A DNA stretch of 64,000 nucleotides from Enoplolaimus lenunculus (GCA_030248215.1 JASANG010003377.1:1-64000); one strand, 5' to 3'; positions 43,401 to 58,400 are shown, counted from the stretch's first letter. Notes: generated from the letters alone by a model not told the origin. Made by a program: numbers and translations.

Positions 43401-46400
43401 AACGTAGGATCTGCGTCAGTTGTGTTACAAATCGCCAGTCCAGTATCAATGCAACAGCAACAAACTACACAATACCGACGACCATTTTCTCAGTCGTTGA
43501 CCAACATCAACCAGTTCGACAGCTGTGAGACAGTGGCAAAACCTAAATTTCAAATTAAACTTCGAATTCGACCGGTGTCGAGTTCAAGAAATGTTTGCGA
43601 TAAACGATCTGCTGGTGGATGCATCGAAAGAGTAAGGGTGACACCGATGATTTGGATCATTTAAAATGCCGTCCGGCGTCGGTTGGCGTCATTTACCGTC
43701 GATCGGCATCGTACGGCAACGCATTTGTATTGCCGCATGGCACCAAATAATAATTTGAAAAGAAAAAAAACGGTTTGACTTGCGTCGTTTTTAATGCCGA
43801 TGATTTGGATCATTAAAATCCCCCCCCCTTGGCGTCATTTACCGTCGATCGGCATCGTACGGCAACGCATTTGTATTGCCGCATGGCACCAAATAATAAT
43901 TTGAAAAGAAAAAAAACGGTTTGACTTGCGTCGTTTTTAATGCCGATGATTTGGATCATTTAAAATGCCGTCCGGCGTCGGTTGGCGTCATTTACCGTCG
44001 ATCGGCATCGTACGTCAACGCATTTGTATTGCCGCATGGCACCAAATAATAATTTGAAAAGAAAAAAACGGTTTGACTTGCGTCGTTTTCTGATGTCGAA
44101 CGGCGTTGGACGGCGCCGTTCGATAAGTACAGTAATACTCTAAGCGTTGTGGTATGTTTTTAGACAGGGTCGCACCCAGCTGTCACCCCCCGCCCATTTT
44201 CAAACCAAACTTTGGGTCGTTTAGAGTGAAATAGGTTCGTTTTTATATACTATTTGTCCTATATTTTGAATTTGGCAGTATGAACTGCATTTGTTTGCAA
44301 GCAAATGCATTTAGTTGCAACCGTGCGTGCCACTAAATACTTGCACGAGTGTGCAGTTGCGCGCACTAAGGGGTGTTTTCAGTTTTTACCCTGTCTGCGG
44401 TTGCCGAAAAATAGTTGGATTTTGAAAATTGTTACATATTTGATTTACTCATGACCTCTCTTGGACATTCCACGCGTAAACTTGAATTTTTGCAAAATTC
44501 GATTTTTTAAGGTCTCGGTTTAATTTTCGGCAATCAGACGTCTGGCTCGTTAGTTATGGTGAAATGATTGATTTGTCGACGTCTCAAATCGTTTGCAGCC
44601 AGTCAAATCAGTTATTTAATAATAACTCCTTAGACGTTTGATTGCCAAAAATTTAGCACAATTCGACTTACGTCTTCATGTTAAGTCGAATGGTACATAA
44701 TTTGTCTAAGTTTTCAACAAAAAAATTTTTGGATCCCTGGTGAAGACCACGTGGCCTTAAAAATCGAATTGTTTAAAAATTCAAATTTGTATCTGGGATG
44801 ATCAGGCTAGATCACGAGAAGCTCAAATATGCAGTAAGTTTCAAAATCCAACCAGATTTAAACAATCGGGGGCTGGTGGGATAACGTATAAGACCCCAAA
44901 AAGGACCCTGAACACTGATTACGTACGTTAATATACTGATTAAAAATTAAAAATTTCGGACAATGTAAAGAACAGGGACGGAACAGTATTATAAGCATAA
45001 TCCTAATCCTAAGCCTAAGACTAAGTGTAAGAATGAGCATACTTCTAAACCTAAGCCTAAGCCTAAGCCTAAGCCAAGCAAAAATTTGTCTAAAGCTTAA
45101 GCTTACTATTTTTATAGCTTTCGACGGCGGCCGAGATTGCCATTTTCGACCCATTAAGCTAAGACAGTCGAGCGTTAGCACAATTGTTATTATCGTGGTT
45201 CAAACCAGACTCCCAGTACCACTGCTGTTGTTCATTGGGTTATTAGACACCTTGTCACTAACTCACGTTAGCTGCTAAACACAATTGAGAATATGGCACT
45301 TTGTTGGAACAACACGGTTTGCACAACCCCTATTCGAAGTTTTGTCCAAAGTTAACTAATATGCGTGGAATCGAACCTCGGCCTCTTGTGTTCGATGTCA
45401 AGCATTATGCCACTACACCATACGGTCGCTTGCAACAACTTCAGTTTCCGGTATATGTGCACACCCTATTCGAAGTTTTGCCCAAAGTTAACCACCATGC
45501 GTTGATTCGAACCTCGGCCTCTTGTGTTCGATGTCAAGCATTATGCCACTACACCATACGGTCATTGCAACAACTTCAGTTTCCGGTATATGTGCACACC
45601 CTATTCGAAGTTTTGCCCAAAGTTAACCACCATGCGTTGATTCGAACCTCGGCCTCTTGTGTTCGATGTCAAGCATTATGCCACTACACCATACGGTCAT
45701 TGCAACAACTTCAGTTTCCGGTATATGTGCACACCCTATTCGAAGTTTTACCCAAAGTTAACCACCATGCGTTGATTCGAACCTCGGCCTCTTGTGTTCG
45801 ATGTCAAGCATTATGCCACTACACCATACGGTCATTGCAACAACTTCAGTTTCCGGTATATGTGCACACCCTATTCGAAGTTTTGCCCAAAGTTAACCAC
45901 CATGCGTTGATTCGAACCTCGGCCTCTTGTGTTCGATGTCAAGCATTATGCCACTACACCTTACGGTCATTGCAACAACTTCAGTTTCCGGTATATGTGC
46001 ACACCCTATTCGAAGTTTTACCCAAAGTTAACCACCATGCGTTGATTCGAACCTCGGCCTCTTGTGTTCGATGTCAAGCATTATGCCACTACACCATACG
46101 GTCGCTTGCAACAACTTCAGTTTCCGGTATACGTGCACATGAATGGCAATCAATGCTTTGCATACACTTACCGTACGCATATACTGACAAGCTTAAATTG
46201 CATTTGTGCATGCATTTTAGGTTTTCAATGATTTACCGATGGCGATAAGAGGCGTATTGAAACCGTCAACTGATTATTACGCAACCTATTTATTGAGTAA
46301 CGTATATTCTTCTCTTGTTGCTAATTACGCTCCACAATGGTCAAATGAAATTCAATTTCGTACGCTTAAACCAAGTGAGTTTATCGGAAGTCAGTTCAAA

Positions 46401-49400
46401 ATTTTTGATTACATAATTCGCGACATATAATTGTGGAACTCATCTCGAGCGAAGCGAGCAAGAAGCCAAACGCAATTGTAAATCTTCAACAAAAGAAGTT
46501 TGGTATTCGTTCAACCAAGAGTGCATGATACAAAAGCGTGCAACTCTTGCGGTTCCGCGTGGTACAAAATGTACCATCGGGCGTTGTGTTTTTGGCCGAC
46601 TCCCCTTGTTGACCGGGGGGTCGCTATCACATGAGTTCCCCTAAATCAAAGTATAACGGAATCATGTTTCACGCCGTGTTCATAAAGTGACATGGTTCGC
46701 ACCGGTTGTACCCGGTATTCCCCCTGAAAATAAAGGGGGTAGGTCAGAGAGAACTCTGCCGTGTTCTAGCCCAAGTCGTAATTCCGCTTTGGACTATCCC
46801 AATTCGTATTTGGGTTAAATTACGGTTTGCAGTGTGACGTATAGATTGATAAGCCTAAACCGAAGTTCTGACTATTGATCAATTTATCCGGTAAAACCCC
46901 TACAAAAATAATTTTACAATGATTCAGACGTTCGGTTTAAGGTTGAGGCTTCCGATTAGGCAGGCATACACGTAGTATTGAACCTACATATCGGTATATA
47001 TTATACCAAGAGTCGATAATGACTTGTTTTACAAGAGTGTGCAACTGGGTTTATTCTGTGTACAAAAAATGTACTAAACACACGTTGCGTTTTTGGCCTA
47101 CACCCATTCCCCCTTATTTAAGGGTAGTACAGTTTCGTGGTTGGAGACATTTCCTGGCTTTTGACAAGTGACATAAATGTTTTGCCCTTATACTTATACG
47201 AAAGGGTAACATAAGCGTTGTAAGTATTTCTTATTACATCGAACACCCCCTCTAAATAAGAGGGGGATACAGCAAAAACGCAACGCGCGGTGGTACATTT
47301 GGTACCCCGCGCTAACAATTAACTTGCATACTTTTGTCTATAAAACTATCTCCCACGCTTGGTTATACCAAGAGTGGATGATCACTCTAACAAGAGTGTG
47401 CAACTGGGTACATTCTGTGTATTAAAAAATGTACCCGCCACGCGTTGCGTTTTTGGCGTACCCCCTTTATTTAGAGGAGGTACTATACAACCAGTGTGGA
47501 CCATGACACTTTATGTAGCCTGCAACAAAAATTGCTAAGCTTATAGTTTAATTTAAGGTTACTGCATGCGACAATGATTCCCTCTAAACAACGGGGGTCG
47601 GCCAAAAACGCAGCGCTCTGTGGTACATTTTGTACCATGCGGAAGCCCAAGAGTTGCACACTCTTGTATTAAGCCCTCTTGGTTATACTTAGAACACATT
47701 TTCCACAGCTTTCTTTAACATCACATTTTACCTGTGCGCAACATTTTTGACAGTTTCGGTCTAAAAATATTCAAATTTCAACCTGAATATTGATTGACCA
47801 AAATCGATTGGAATGCGTTTGTTTTGTCATGCTCAAATCAGTTGCTATATTTGTATAAATTTCATTTTTAAATTTTTTCAGAACCCACTGCTCCGAGCAA
47901 TGTGGAGCTGACGGCTTTAACTCCAGATCAGTTGTTGGTCAAATGGAACATTCCATCAAATACACACGACAATTTTGAAGATGTTCGATATGGATTTATT
48001 TGCGAGGCCGTTCAAGATTCACTTTTGGTTAGTTTTAACTTTAAATTAGCTTGAATTTAGAATACTTAGGGTATTGCTGTAGTCGCAGTGTGTCGTCGGA
48101 CGCAACCAAATAAATTTTGCCTATATTTTTGTTTAGCAACCCGTAAGAGCGTGCGGCGGAGCGCAGCGACGTCCAGCAGAGGCGGATCCAAGAAGTTCTG
48201 ACGGGGAGCAGGCCGGCAAACGTTAAGAAACGCAAAAATTGTAAGGTTGGCAGATTATCATTTTATCACCTAAATTTTCTAACGGTAAAAATTATAATAA
48301 AGTTTTACTACAAAAATTATGAGGGAGAAAATTGTAAAATAGGAAGAATTACCATTATATCACCAAAAATTCTGATGGAGACGCGAACGCCACCGCCCCC
48401 CCCACCCCTCTGGATCCGCTAATGGCATCCGTTACAGTAAAGCATAGCATAACGCTTAAAGTTTATTGCTTTTTAAATATTTTTTTATTCTTCCAACTAC
48501 TTTTCTGCAGTACACTGTAAATTGCTGTGAGTTGATTTTAACTCAAAATGAGTTGCATCACTCAGTCTGACTTAGAACTATTAGAACTCACAATTGTGAG
48601 TTCATTCAACTCATTCTAGTTCAATTCATCAACTCCCCTGTAGTCAATCAACTCATAGTGAGAATTAACTCAACTCAGAGTGAGTTAAAGTTTACTGTTT
48701 CTAACTCAGAAATAGCTTACTTTCCGTCTGAGTTGATCAATTAACTCATTGGAATTTACAGTGTAGGAATAGTAACGAATTTGCACGTACGTCTGTAAAG
48801 TAAGGTTCGGATATATGACTTAATTTGTCCAAAAATTATATTTAAGTTCAATTACTTTTTCTCAATGCTATCTCAGGTTCTACGGATAAAATCCCGTAGT
48901 AGTAATTGTTGGCAAAGCGATTTATAAACTTTGCCAGGGCTAATTTTATTCTATCAACTTAATTTTAAACAGACCTGCCACTGTAAATTCCAGTGAGTTG
49001 ATTTTAACTCAGAATTAGTTGAATCTGCGCAGAGGTTTGACGTTTCAATTACGTCTTTCAGAGCTCAGAATTCAGAATTTGATTGAACTCATTCTGAGTT
49101 AATCAACTAAACCAGCATTGAATCAGCTCAGAGTGAGTTAATGTTTACTGTTATTAATTCACAAATAATCAGAAATAACTAATTCTTTTTTTGAGTTGAT
49201 TAATCAACGCATCGGAATTTTCAGTGTACGTTGAAACAATACCAATATTTCAACACAAGCACTATTTTTAAGCATTTGGTGTTCTGCCATACGGCTATGT
49301 AGGGCCGGCGTTAGAATAGCCGGCCCCACAAAACAGGTCCGAGGAGGGAGCAAGAAAATGTTTCACATCACATCACTATAACTTCGCATTGTAAATTTCA

Positions 49401-52400
49401 GTGAGTTGATTTTAACTCAGAATAAGTTAAATCCGCTCCGAAGCTTGAGCACTGAATTAGGTCTTTCAGAACCCAAAATTCTGAACTGATTGCACTCATC
49501 CTGAGTTAATTAAATCAACTCAACCATAATCAAATCCGCTCAAAGCGAGTAATGTTTCGTGCTATCAACTCAAAAATTACCAGAAATGACAGTGTGACGG
49601 CCGTCCCAATTGGTGCGTTTGAGGGGCGCTTCCGTCGGCACTGCGGCTAAGCTACACTGTAAATTTCAGTGAGTTGAATAAATAAGTCAGAAGGAGAATT
49701 AGGTTATTCTGGTTATTTCTGAGTTAATAACAGTAAATAATAACTCAGTCTGAGCTGATTTAATTCTAGGTGAGCTGATTAATTCACTCAGAATGAGTTC
49801 AGTCAATTCAGGATTGTGAGTTCTGAAGGACCTAATTCAGAGCTCAGGCTTCTGATTGGATTCAACTCTCAGTCGGAGTTAAAATCAACTCAGTGGAATT
49901 TGCAGTGTATATAATTGTAATCTTATTTCTTAATGTTTGTTCATTGTTAATTTCAGTTCGCTGCTCAAACAGTACAACTTCCAAAAGCGTTCAATGTAAA
50001 ATGTCGGAGTTTTTCAAATTTAAATTGTGGATCGAATGATTGTTGCGCTGTGATCTTTAACTTGCATCCGTCGACAACATATAAAGTTCAAGTAAAACTT
50101 ACACACACGCAATCCATTGAATTCGACCCGAGGCTAATGGGTATCAGGGTTGCGCTATACTTTTGTTGACGTCTGGCGCCGTCCGTCACCCGTACGGTAC
50201 CGTCCGGCGCCGTCCGCTACAGGTACGGTACCTTCCGGCACCGCCCGTCACCCGTACGGTACCGTCCGGCGCCGTCCGCTGCAGGTACGGTACCTTCCGG
50301 CACCGCCCGTCACCCGTACGGTACCGTCCGGCGCCGTCCGCTAAAGGTACGGTACCTTTCGGCACCACCCGTCACACGTACGGTACCGTCCGGCGCCGTC
50401 TGCTACAGGTACGGTACTTTCCGGCACCGCCCGTCACCCGTACGGTACCTTCCGGCGCCGTCCGCTACAGGTACGGTACCTTCCGGCACCGCCCGTCACC
50501 CGTACGGTACCGTCCGGCGCCGTCCGCTACAGGTACGGTACCTTCCGGCACCGCCCGTCACCCGTACGGTACCGTCCGGCGCCGTCCGCTACAGGTACGG
50601 TGCCTTCCGGCACCGCCCGTCACCCGTACGGTGTGTTCAACCCCCAACTGAGAAAAAACTTTGTTCCACCGGAACAGTTTTGGTTCAAATTATGCTAAAT
50701 CCTCCGTCCAAAGATTCGCTTAAACTTTTTTGCCTTCGATGAAATGTGTAAACCTTTTAATATTTATTTTTTTTCAATTATGTCAGTCACACGTTACTAA
50801 AAGCACTCTGCGCACGAGTAACGTCCTACAGTATAGTTAGCTAAATAAATGTCCGCCGCTACTTGAACTATAAAAGCGGACATTTCGATACCGTTGTTCT
50901 GAGGGAAAAATGTCCGCATAGCTATCAATATTTCTAATGTATGTCCGATACAGTGTTTTTATGCCACTTATACAATACTAAACTTTTCAAATTGATTAAA
51001 GTTGCATTATGTTTTAGCCGACGTAAAACGCATCTTTGGTACTCTAAATTGAGATGTCAGCATTTAAGATTGAAAAATCCAAAATGTTACTATAGCCAAG
51101 TGCATTAAAAATTTGATCATTTTTGAGCCCTGACGCCAAATATACCCCAGTCCAGCTCAGAACTGAACTGTAACAAAAATTTTAAATGATTTCGCGCATA
51201 TTAGCTACTTTTAAAATTTGTGGCGTATGTAAGAACTAACATTTAAAACTTTAGCTAGCTACACCGTTATTGCCACATAAATTTTGTCCGCACACCGTTG
51301 CGCTGAACTCATAAATGTCCGCTTATTAGCTATGTCGCCAGTGGACAAAACGTATGACTGGTAGACGGTATGGACGTCCATACCGTTCCAGCAGAACAGG
51401 GTGGACTTTATTTGTGCGCAACCTACAAACGGTAACGTGTGAGTGACATTAGATGTTATGATAACCTTTGAAGTTACTATAGACGGACCGGTAGCCAAGC
51501 GTGGACCAGGGTGGCTCAGCTTCCCATACGAAAAAATTTGCCCCCCCTAGAAAATTTTCAAGCTTGCTTGTAAGACAACGAAAACTCTAAATCCTTGTAT
51601 GATCCTTTTGAAAAATTTGCAGCAGCCCCTATCAAGCAAGAGCTGGATATAGGCCTGAGTATTGATAGCAAATCCCTTAATGTAATGACGCGAATAAGAC
51701 GTGGGGTATTAAAAAGGGTGTCCCCGTTTAGAGTCCCAATCAATAGGAGTCTGTATTCCTAATAAGAGTCTGTACGCGGATAGAGTCCCTAAACCCTAAT
51801 ATTAGAGCTCATAAATGCCAACTATCTTTAATTGTATTGCATAAATGACTCCAGGACGAAATAAAAACCCGCATAAATTTATTAATCCAGAAACTAATTG
51901 ACGGATATGGCAACCAGCAAAAATGCTACAAAAGGTCAGTCTCGCTCAAAAGAGAGAACGTCATAAAAGACGGGAATGTCCGTAGCCGAATAACAGTGGA
52001 AACCCTCTGGAGAGGCCAAATAAATATCAGTCTCTTCCCTATTATTCAGGTCACTACAGTACGTAGCTCATTCTGAGCTGAAATCATTTATTTGTCAGGT
52101 ATTTGCCAAATATTTACAAGCTGAACCGAACGAGAGTAGCTCAAGCTCAAGCGTTGTTGCTCCAAAAACGTTTGATCCAGTTGGTATTCTCTCTGGTCCA
52201 AAGAATATATCATTTGACTCAGTGGTTTACATATGGAAAACATCGGCTTCGTCAACTTTTTCGCCGTTAATCAGTGTTTTTCAGTATACGGATAATATTG
52301 TGAGTTCATTGCGTTTGTAGCAGATTTTAAGCTTTATTCACACGTGCAAGTTTTGCAGATAAAAACGAATGTCTATTAAAAACAAAATAAATCTTTCTTT

Positions 52401-55400
52401 TGTGCCGAAACTTCTGGTCACTCAGATTTCAAAATTTCAATATTACAAAAAGTATAAAAATTAATCAATAAAATATGTACTGTTATATATACCCAAATAC
52501 AAAAAATTCTAATAATTGATTATGAATTATTTATTTTTACACCGAAAATAAAAAAGTCTAATAAATTAAGCAATAAAATATTTATTTTATACCGACAATA
52601 CAAAAAGTCTAATAATTAACCAATAAAGTATCTAGTTATTTACCGAAAATACAAAAAAGTCTAATAAATTAATCAATAAAATATTTATTTTTCTACGAAA
52701 TACAAAAAGTGTAATAATTAACCAATAAAATATTTTTATACCGAAAATACAAAAAGTCTAATAATTAAACGAAAAAATATTTATCTTTATACCAAGAATA
52801 CAAAAAAGTCTAATAAATTAACCAATAAACTATTTAGTTATTTACCGAAAATACAAAAAGTGTAATAATTAACCAATAAAATATTTATTTTTATACCGAA
52901 AATAGAAAAAGTGTAATAATTAACCAATAAAATATTTCTGTTTATACCGAAAATACGAAAAAGTCTAATAATTAAACGAAAAAATATTTATTTTTATAGA
53001 ATACAAAAAAGTCTAATAAATTAACCAATAAAATACTTAGTTTTATACCGAAAATACAAAAAGTCTAACAATTAACTAATAAAATATTTATTTTTATACC
53101 GAACATTTAGATTATCTTTTATGTATCGTCCATTAGAGGTGCTACATACACTGTAAATTCCGATGAGTTGATTAATCACCTCACAGAGAGAGATTAGTTT
53201 TTTCTGGGTTAGTTGATTAATTAACTCAGCATTAGTAAAATAAATTTAGAATTCTGAGTTCAGCAATACCTAATTCATAGCTCAGACCTCTGAGTGGATC
53301 CAATCCCATTTTGAGTTAAAATCAACTCATTGAAATTTACAGTGTCCAACTGCGAATACGACCCCTAACTTTAACTAATTTTTTTCGCAGACATTGGATA
53401 TGTGGCAAAACATTTCCGAGACTGAATTCGTGCGGTCAGCTTCGTTGAAAACTACTTTACAACCGTCGCCCGGCTGGGACAGACCCAGACGAAGCCTACA
53501 ACAGGGAGTTTATCGAATTGATGTTCGAAATCTATTGCCGAATCAAGAATACAGTGTCCGAATGGCTCATACGTATCCTCATGGTCATTTCTACTTGGAT
53601 AAACCGAAACAGGAAACGTTTACAACACTTGGTAAACTGATTTATTGATTACAAACGGTATTAAATACTACTGCCATAATAACTTGCGTACACCAAGTAT
53701 TTAACTGTTTGAAACAATTTACGACAATTTATAGATCAGGGCCGTAACACTAGTATAAACATATTCCTTATGCCTATGCGTAAGCCTAATCGTAAGAATG
53801 AGCGTATACCTAAACCTAAGCCTAAGCAAAAAATTAGTCTAAACCGTAAACTTTACTCTATTGCAGTCCTGCAGAAAAACGGTCTGCCGCTGAGTTTTAT
53901 ATGGGTCAGAATCAACGACAATTCGTTGGTCGGCATCTTGTCGCCAGACAGTGTCCTAAGTTTAAGCCTAATCATAAATCTAAGCCTAAGCCTATCCATG
54001 ATGTTGAGCGACAAATAGTCGAGATGACAAGATTTCAGATTACAAGTTGCCAGTTGAGGTGTTGTCGGGTGACGAATTGTCGTGATACTTTTCGAAAGGT
54101 TAATTAATAGATGCTGAAGCTGCGAATAGCTGCTATAAGTATAGGCCAACACTAGGGCTACAATACCGAATCCGATATTTTAAGAGTCATTAATGTACTA
54201 GGCAAAATTTTAAAAGTCTTAAGTTTCAGCCTAAACCTAAACTTTGTATTGGTGGAAAACTGATATATTTATTTCATCTTTTCTACGACCATCTCACCAA
54301 AATTCCGAAACCGACAAATGCATGAATTGCCATTCGAATTTTCGGCGTTTAAAAATATATCTACATATTAAAACTGGAATGCCTCACATACGTGTTTTTC
54401 AGCCTAAAACCTAAACCTTGTATTGGTGGAAAACTCATATATTTATTTCATCTTTTCTACGACCATCTCACCAAAATTTCGAATCCGACAAATTCATGAA
54501 TTCCCATTCGAATTTTGGGCGTTTAAAAATATATCTATATATTAAAGCTGGAATGCCCCACATACGTGTTTTGGGCAAGTTTCCAGTATTACTTTGTTAA
54601 CAATATTTTCTTGGAACAGAAACGTGATTGCTATGTGAAAACAAAATTTGCATGCAGACTGTTCGTCGCTAAATTTTGCGCATTGCGCAAAACCGTCTGA
54701 CTAGTTTTATTTAAAGGCACAACCCCATCGCCCATGCAACAGCCGACGGTATCTAAGCTACCCAGCGGAAGTGTTGTACTTTCTTGGATGCCGCCCAAAT
54801 CAACCGGAGGCTACGATGATGATTTAGAGTATCATTTACAGTACCGGTTAGTTTATGTTAATCTATATATTAAAGCTGCAACGCCCCACATACGTATTTT
54901 GGGCAACGTTCCAGCAAAGTCACAATATGCAAATAAATAGAAGTTTGCATAAACATAACACTGTTGTTTCGATAAAAACACTCTTGAACATAGGTTAAAA
55001 CCCAGTACAATAGGAGAGTTACACATATGTGTAACTACGGGTTACGGGTTATTTTTATAAAATGCTAAAACTTTTTGTCTGTGTGGCTGCTTAAATAGAA
55101 CCAGTCTATGATCGACGTTGCAACATTTGCAACGTCGCAGTTGTTTGATTTTTCTCATCAGATCATTTTTTATACCTGGTTAAATATCGGCACTTATTTG
55201 TTTAATTTGCATATACTTTTCTTTGTATCAAACTTCAAAAGTATGTAAATAAACGCTGGAACGCTGACCAAATTACATATGTGGGACGTTTCAGCTTTAA
55301 TAATAACGTTTTCTATTGTGTAGTAGTACACTTTCACCTTTACTTCTCGGGCGCGTAGCCAAGCTGTTGCCATAAGAAGGGCTTAGCCTTTCCTTGAAAA

Positions 55401-58400
55401 AATTTTGGCACCTTCTAGAAAATTTTCATCCTTGCTTGTAAGTCAACGAACACCATTGTATGCCTTTGCTGAAATTTGTTTAGCTCCTCTAGCAAGGTGA
55501 GCTAGCTACGGGCCTGCTTACTCCTAAAAGCCAAATGTGTAGCTTGAATTTCATTTTTAGATATGGCGCATGTACATAAAAAATGATTTTCTGACCTTTA
55601 TGAATCGGTCGGTTATTTTAAGCTTATTAACAGTGAATTTTTCCTTATTCTTACAAAAATTTCGGAAGATCTGTCTCTCTTCTCGCGTACGCCACTTAAG
55701 TTTTAGGTTTACGCTTTGGCTTATTTTATGATATCACTAACACGGGAGTGAAACCAGCGAGAAGCCAGACGCATTTTAAAACTTCGACGGTTTCTGTTTC
55801 AACGGGTTACGGTGGTGGGTCCCTTTACGAGTGCCCTCCCCCGAATGGGGGATATGAGGGGTAGCTGCTCCGGCACTGTATGTCATTATAGTTAACGTGG
55901 ATCGAATGTCCTTACTATAGGATTAGGACAATGTAACCATATTTATATATTAAAGCCAAATTAGCCAATCAAAATATTTAAGCCAAATTAACCAATCAAA
56001 ATATTTAAGCCAAATTAGCCAATCAAAATATTTAAGCCACATTAGCCAATCAAAATATTTAAGCCAAATTGGCCAATCAAAATATTTAAGCCAAATTAGC
56101 CAATCAAAATGGACTTCAATAATGCTGGACGGCGGCGAGAGTAAATGGCATATCCCAGAAGAAATCAATCTTGACGGCAGTTTTGAAGTTCGTATGGCGG
56201 CGCGAAATGTCAAAGGACTCGGACCATACTCGGAGCCGATTCAAAGTAAGTTTGAACTATAATTCAACTGCAACACAATTTTGGCAGAAAAAGATACTAG
56301 TTAATACAATACGTATATCCGCTGTTAGTAATAGAAACTAGTCAGCCGGATTTGCTCAATGCGCAAAAGTTAGCGAATGCACAACAATCTGCGTGCTAAT
56401 TTTATTGAAAACAAAGTAGTGCAGGAACGTTGCGCAAAATGTGTATTTGGGGCATTCTAGCTTTAATTATATACAGCGTTTTTGAATGAAAAATCCCAAA
56501 TAAAACTTTTTTTTATTTTCAAGAGGTCGGTCGCTAGAAGTATCATAGTCAAAATCCATAGTGGTTTTATCAGGTTCTTTGTATTTTAAATTCTGTATAT
56601 ACGCACGTTGTTGCTCAAAGTTTCGAATTTGGGTATCCTAAAGTACGGTGTAAATTCCAATGAGTAAATTAATCAACTCAGACGGAAAGTTAGTTATATC
56701 TGAGCTAATAACAGTAAACTTAAACTCACTCTGAGTTGAGTTGATTCTCACTATGTGTTGAGTTGACTACGGGGGAGTTGATGAATTAAACTAGAATGAG
56801 TTGAATGAACTCACAATTGTGAGCTCTGATAGTCCTAACTGAGACTGAGTGATGCAACTCATTTTGAGTTAAAATCAACTCACTGGAATTTAGAGTGTAG
56901 TGCTTCTGTTTTGTATAATAAACCGAAACAGAAATATTGCCGACATTTTAGCAAAAATTGAAATTTCATTTGAATTTTGCTTTTAAATCAATTGTTGTTT
57001 TTTTTTCTATTTTAGTTGCTCTGCCTGCAAATAAAGACAATAACGTTGTTATTATTGCAATTGCAGTTGCAATATTAGTATCGATTGCTTGCATTTTAGC
57101 AATTATTGGCGTTAGTAAGTTACTATTCAAAATTTTATGAGCTGAATTTATTTCTTTATCTTGCCGCAGCGGGTTTAGTCAGACTTTTAATTCGGAATTA
57201 AATTCGAAGCCTTGCATATAAGTTGTACACAAGAATCACTCCAACGCAGGATGGGTGACGCTATTAATACTTGTCGTGCATCAACGTCAGTCACCGTTTG
57301 TCACTGGGCGGTGCTGGGTGCGAGCAATTACACCATACAGTACGGTAACGCAGGGGCTGTGGAGCCGGATGGTGGTGGGAGAAAAAGGAAGAATTTCCCC
57401 CGAACCAACTTTTATGGGTCGGAACTTTGCAAAAGAAAGTGAGTCCAATCGAGGCAGATATCCCGAAAGAATTTTATGCAACAATTACGTCAAACTTCAC
57501 GCTCGTTTCACTCACGAGATTTTCTGTACGCTGTAAATTTTGATGAGTTGATTAATCTACTCAGAGAGAGAATTAGTCATTTCTGGTTATTTCTGAGTTC
57601 ATAACAGTAAACGTTATCTCACTGTGACCTTATACAATTCTGGGTAAGTTGATTAATTTACTCAGAATGAGTTAAATCAATTCACAATTCCGAGTCCTGA
57701 AAGACCTAACTCATAGCTCAGACCCCTGAGTGGATTCAACCCATTCTGAGATAAAATCAACTTAGTGAAATTTACACTGTACACCTAAACTTTAGCCCTC
57801 TTGATTAATCTACTCAGAGAGAGAATTAGTCATTTCTGGTTATTTCTGAGTTCATAACAGTAAACGTTATCTCACTGTGACCTTATACAATTCTGGGTAA
57901 GTTGATTAATTTACTCAGAATGAGTTAAATCAATTCACAATTCCGAGTCCTGAAAGACCTAACTCATAGCTCAGACCCCTGAGTGGATTCAACCCATTCT
58001 GAGATAAAATCAACTCAGTGAAATTTACACTGTACACCTAAACTTTAGCCCTCAGTAACTGTTTCATTAGCAGATATATTTCACACTAAGCTCCGGATTA
58101 TCTGTTATTCTCGTTTCCTAAAGTCTACGACAGTGATTGGCACCAAAAGTGTACGAGCAAAGGGCCAATTCGAAACGGAACTTTTCGGATAATGACCATT
58201 TTGCCGTCCTTACATTTTTGGGTTCTACTTTTGCACAAGCCCATGAACACAGTTAGCCTCGTATTCCTTAAAAAATAGGCCCAATTTTAATACGTCTAAC
58301 GTCTCGCTCGCTTCGTTTGTCAGAATTTTCTTTGACAACTTTCATTTTAAAATTAAATTTGCATCGGACAGATCAGAACTAACTCCGGGTCACAGGATAG

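Noticed and set aside
45301-46248. Open frame of 315 codons on the + strand
   Set aside because: It is the 135-bp tRNA-like repeat, whose length is a multiple of three; the peptide just repeats [20 protein letters not shown].
50092-50141. Longer form of exon 36 ending at GTATCA (50142)
   Set aside because: It would change the phase and break the join to exon 37, while the GTAAAA donor continues strand F correctly.
50150-50651. Frames rich in [14 protein letters not shown], and similar ones at 5883-6232 and 25795-26064
   Set aside because: Translations of GC-rich family F minisatellites, which have few stops in any frame.
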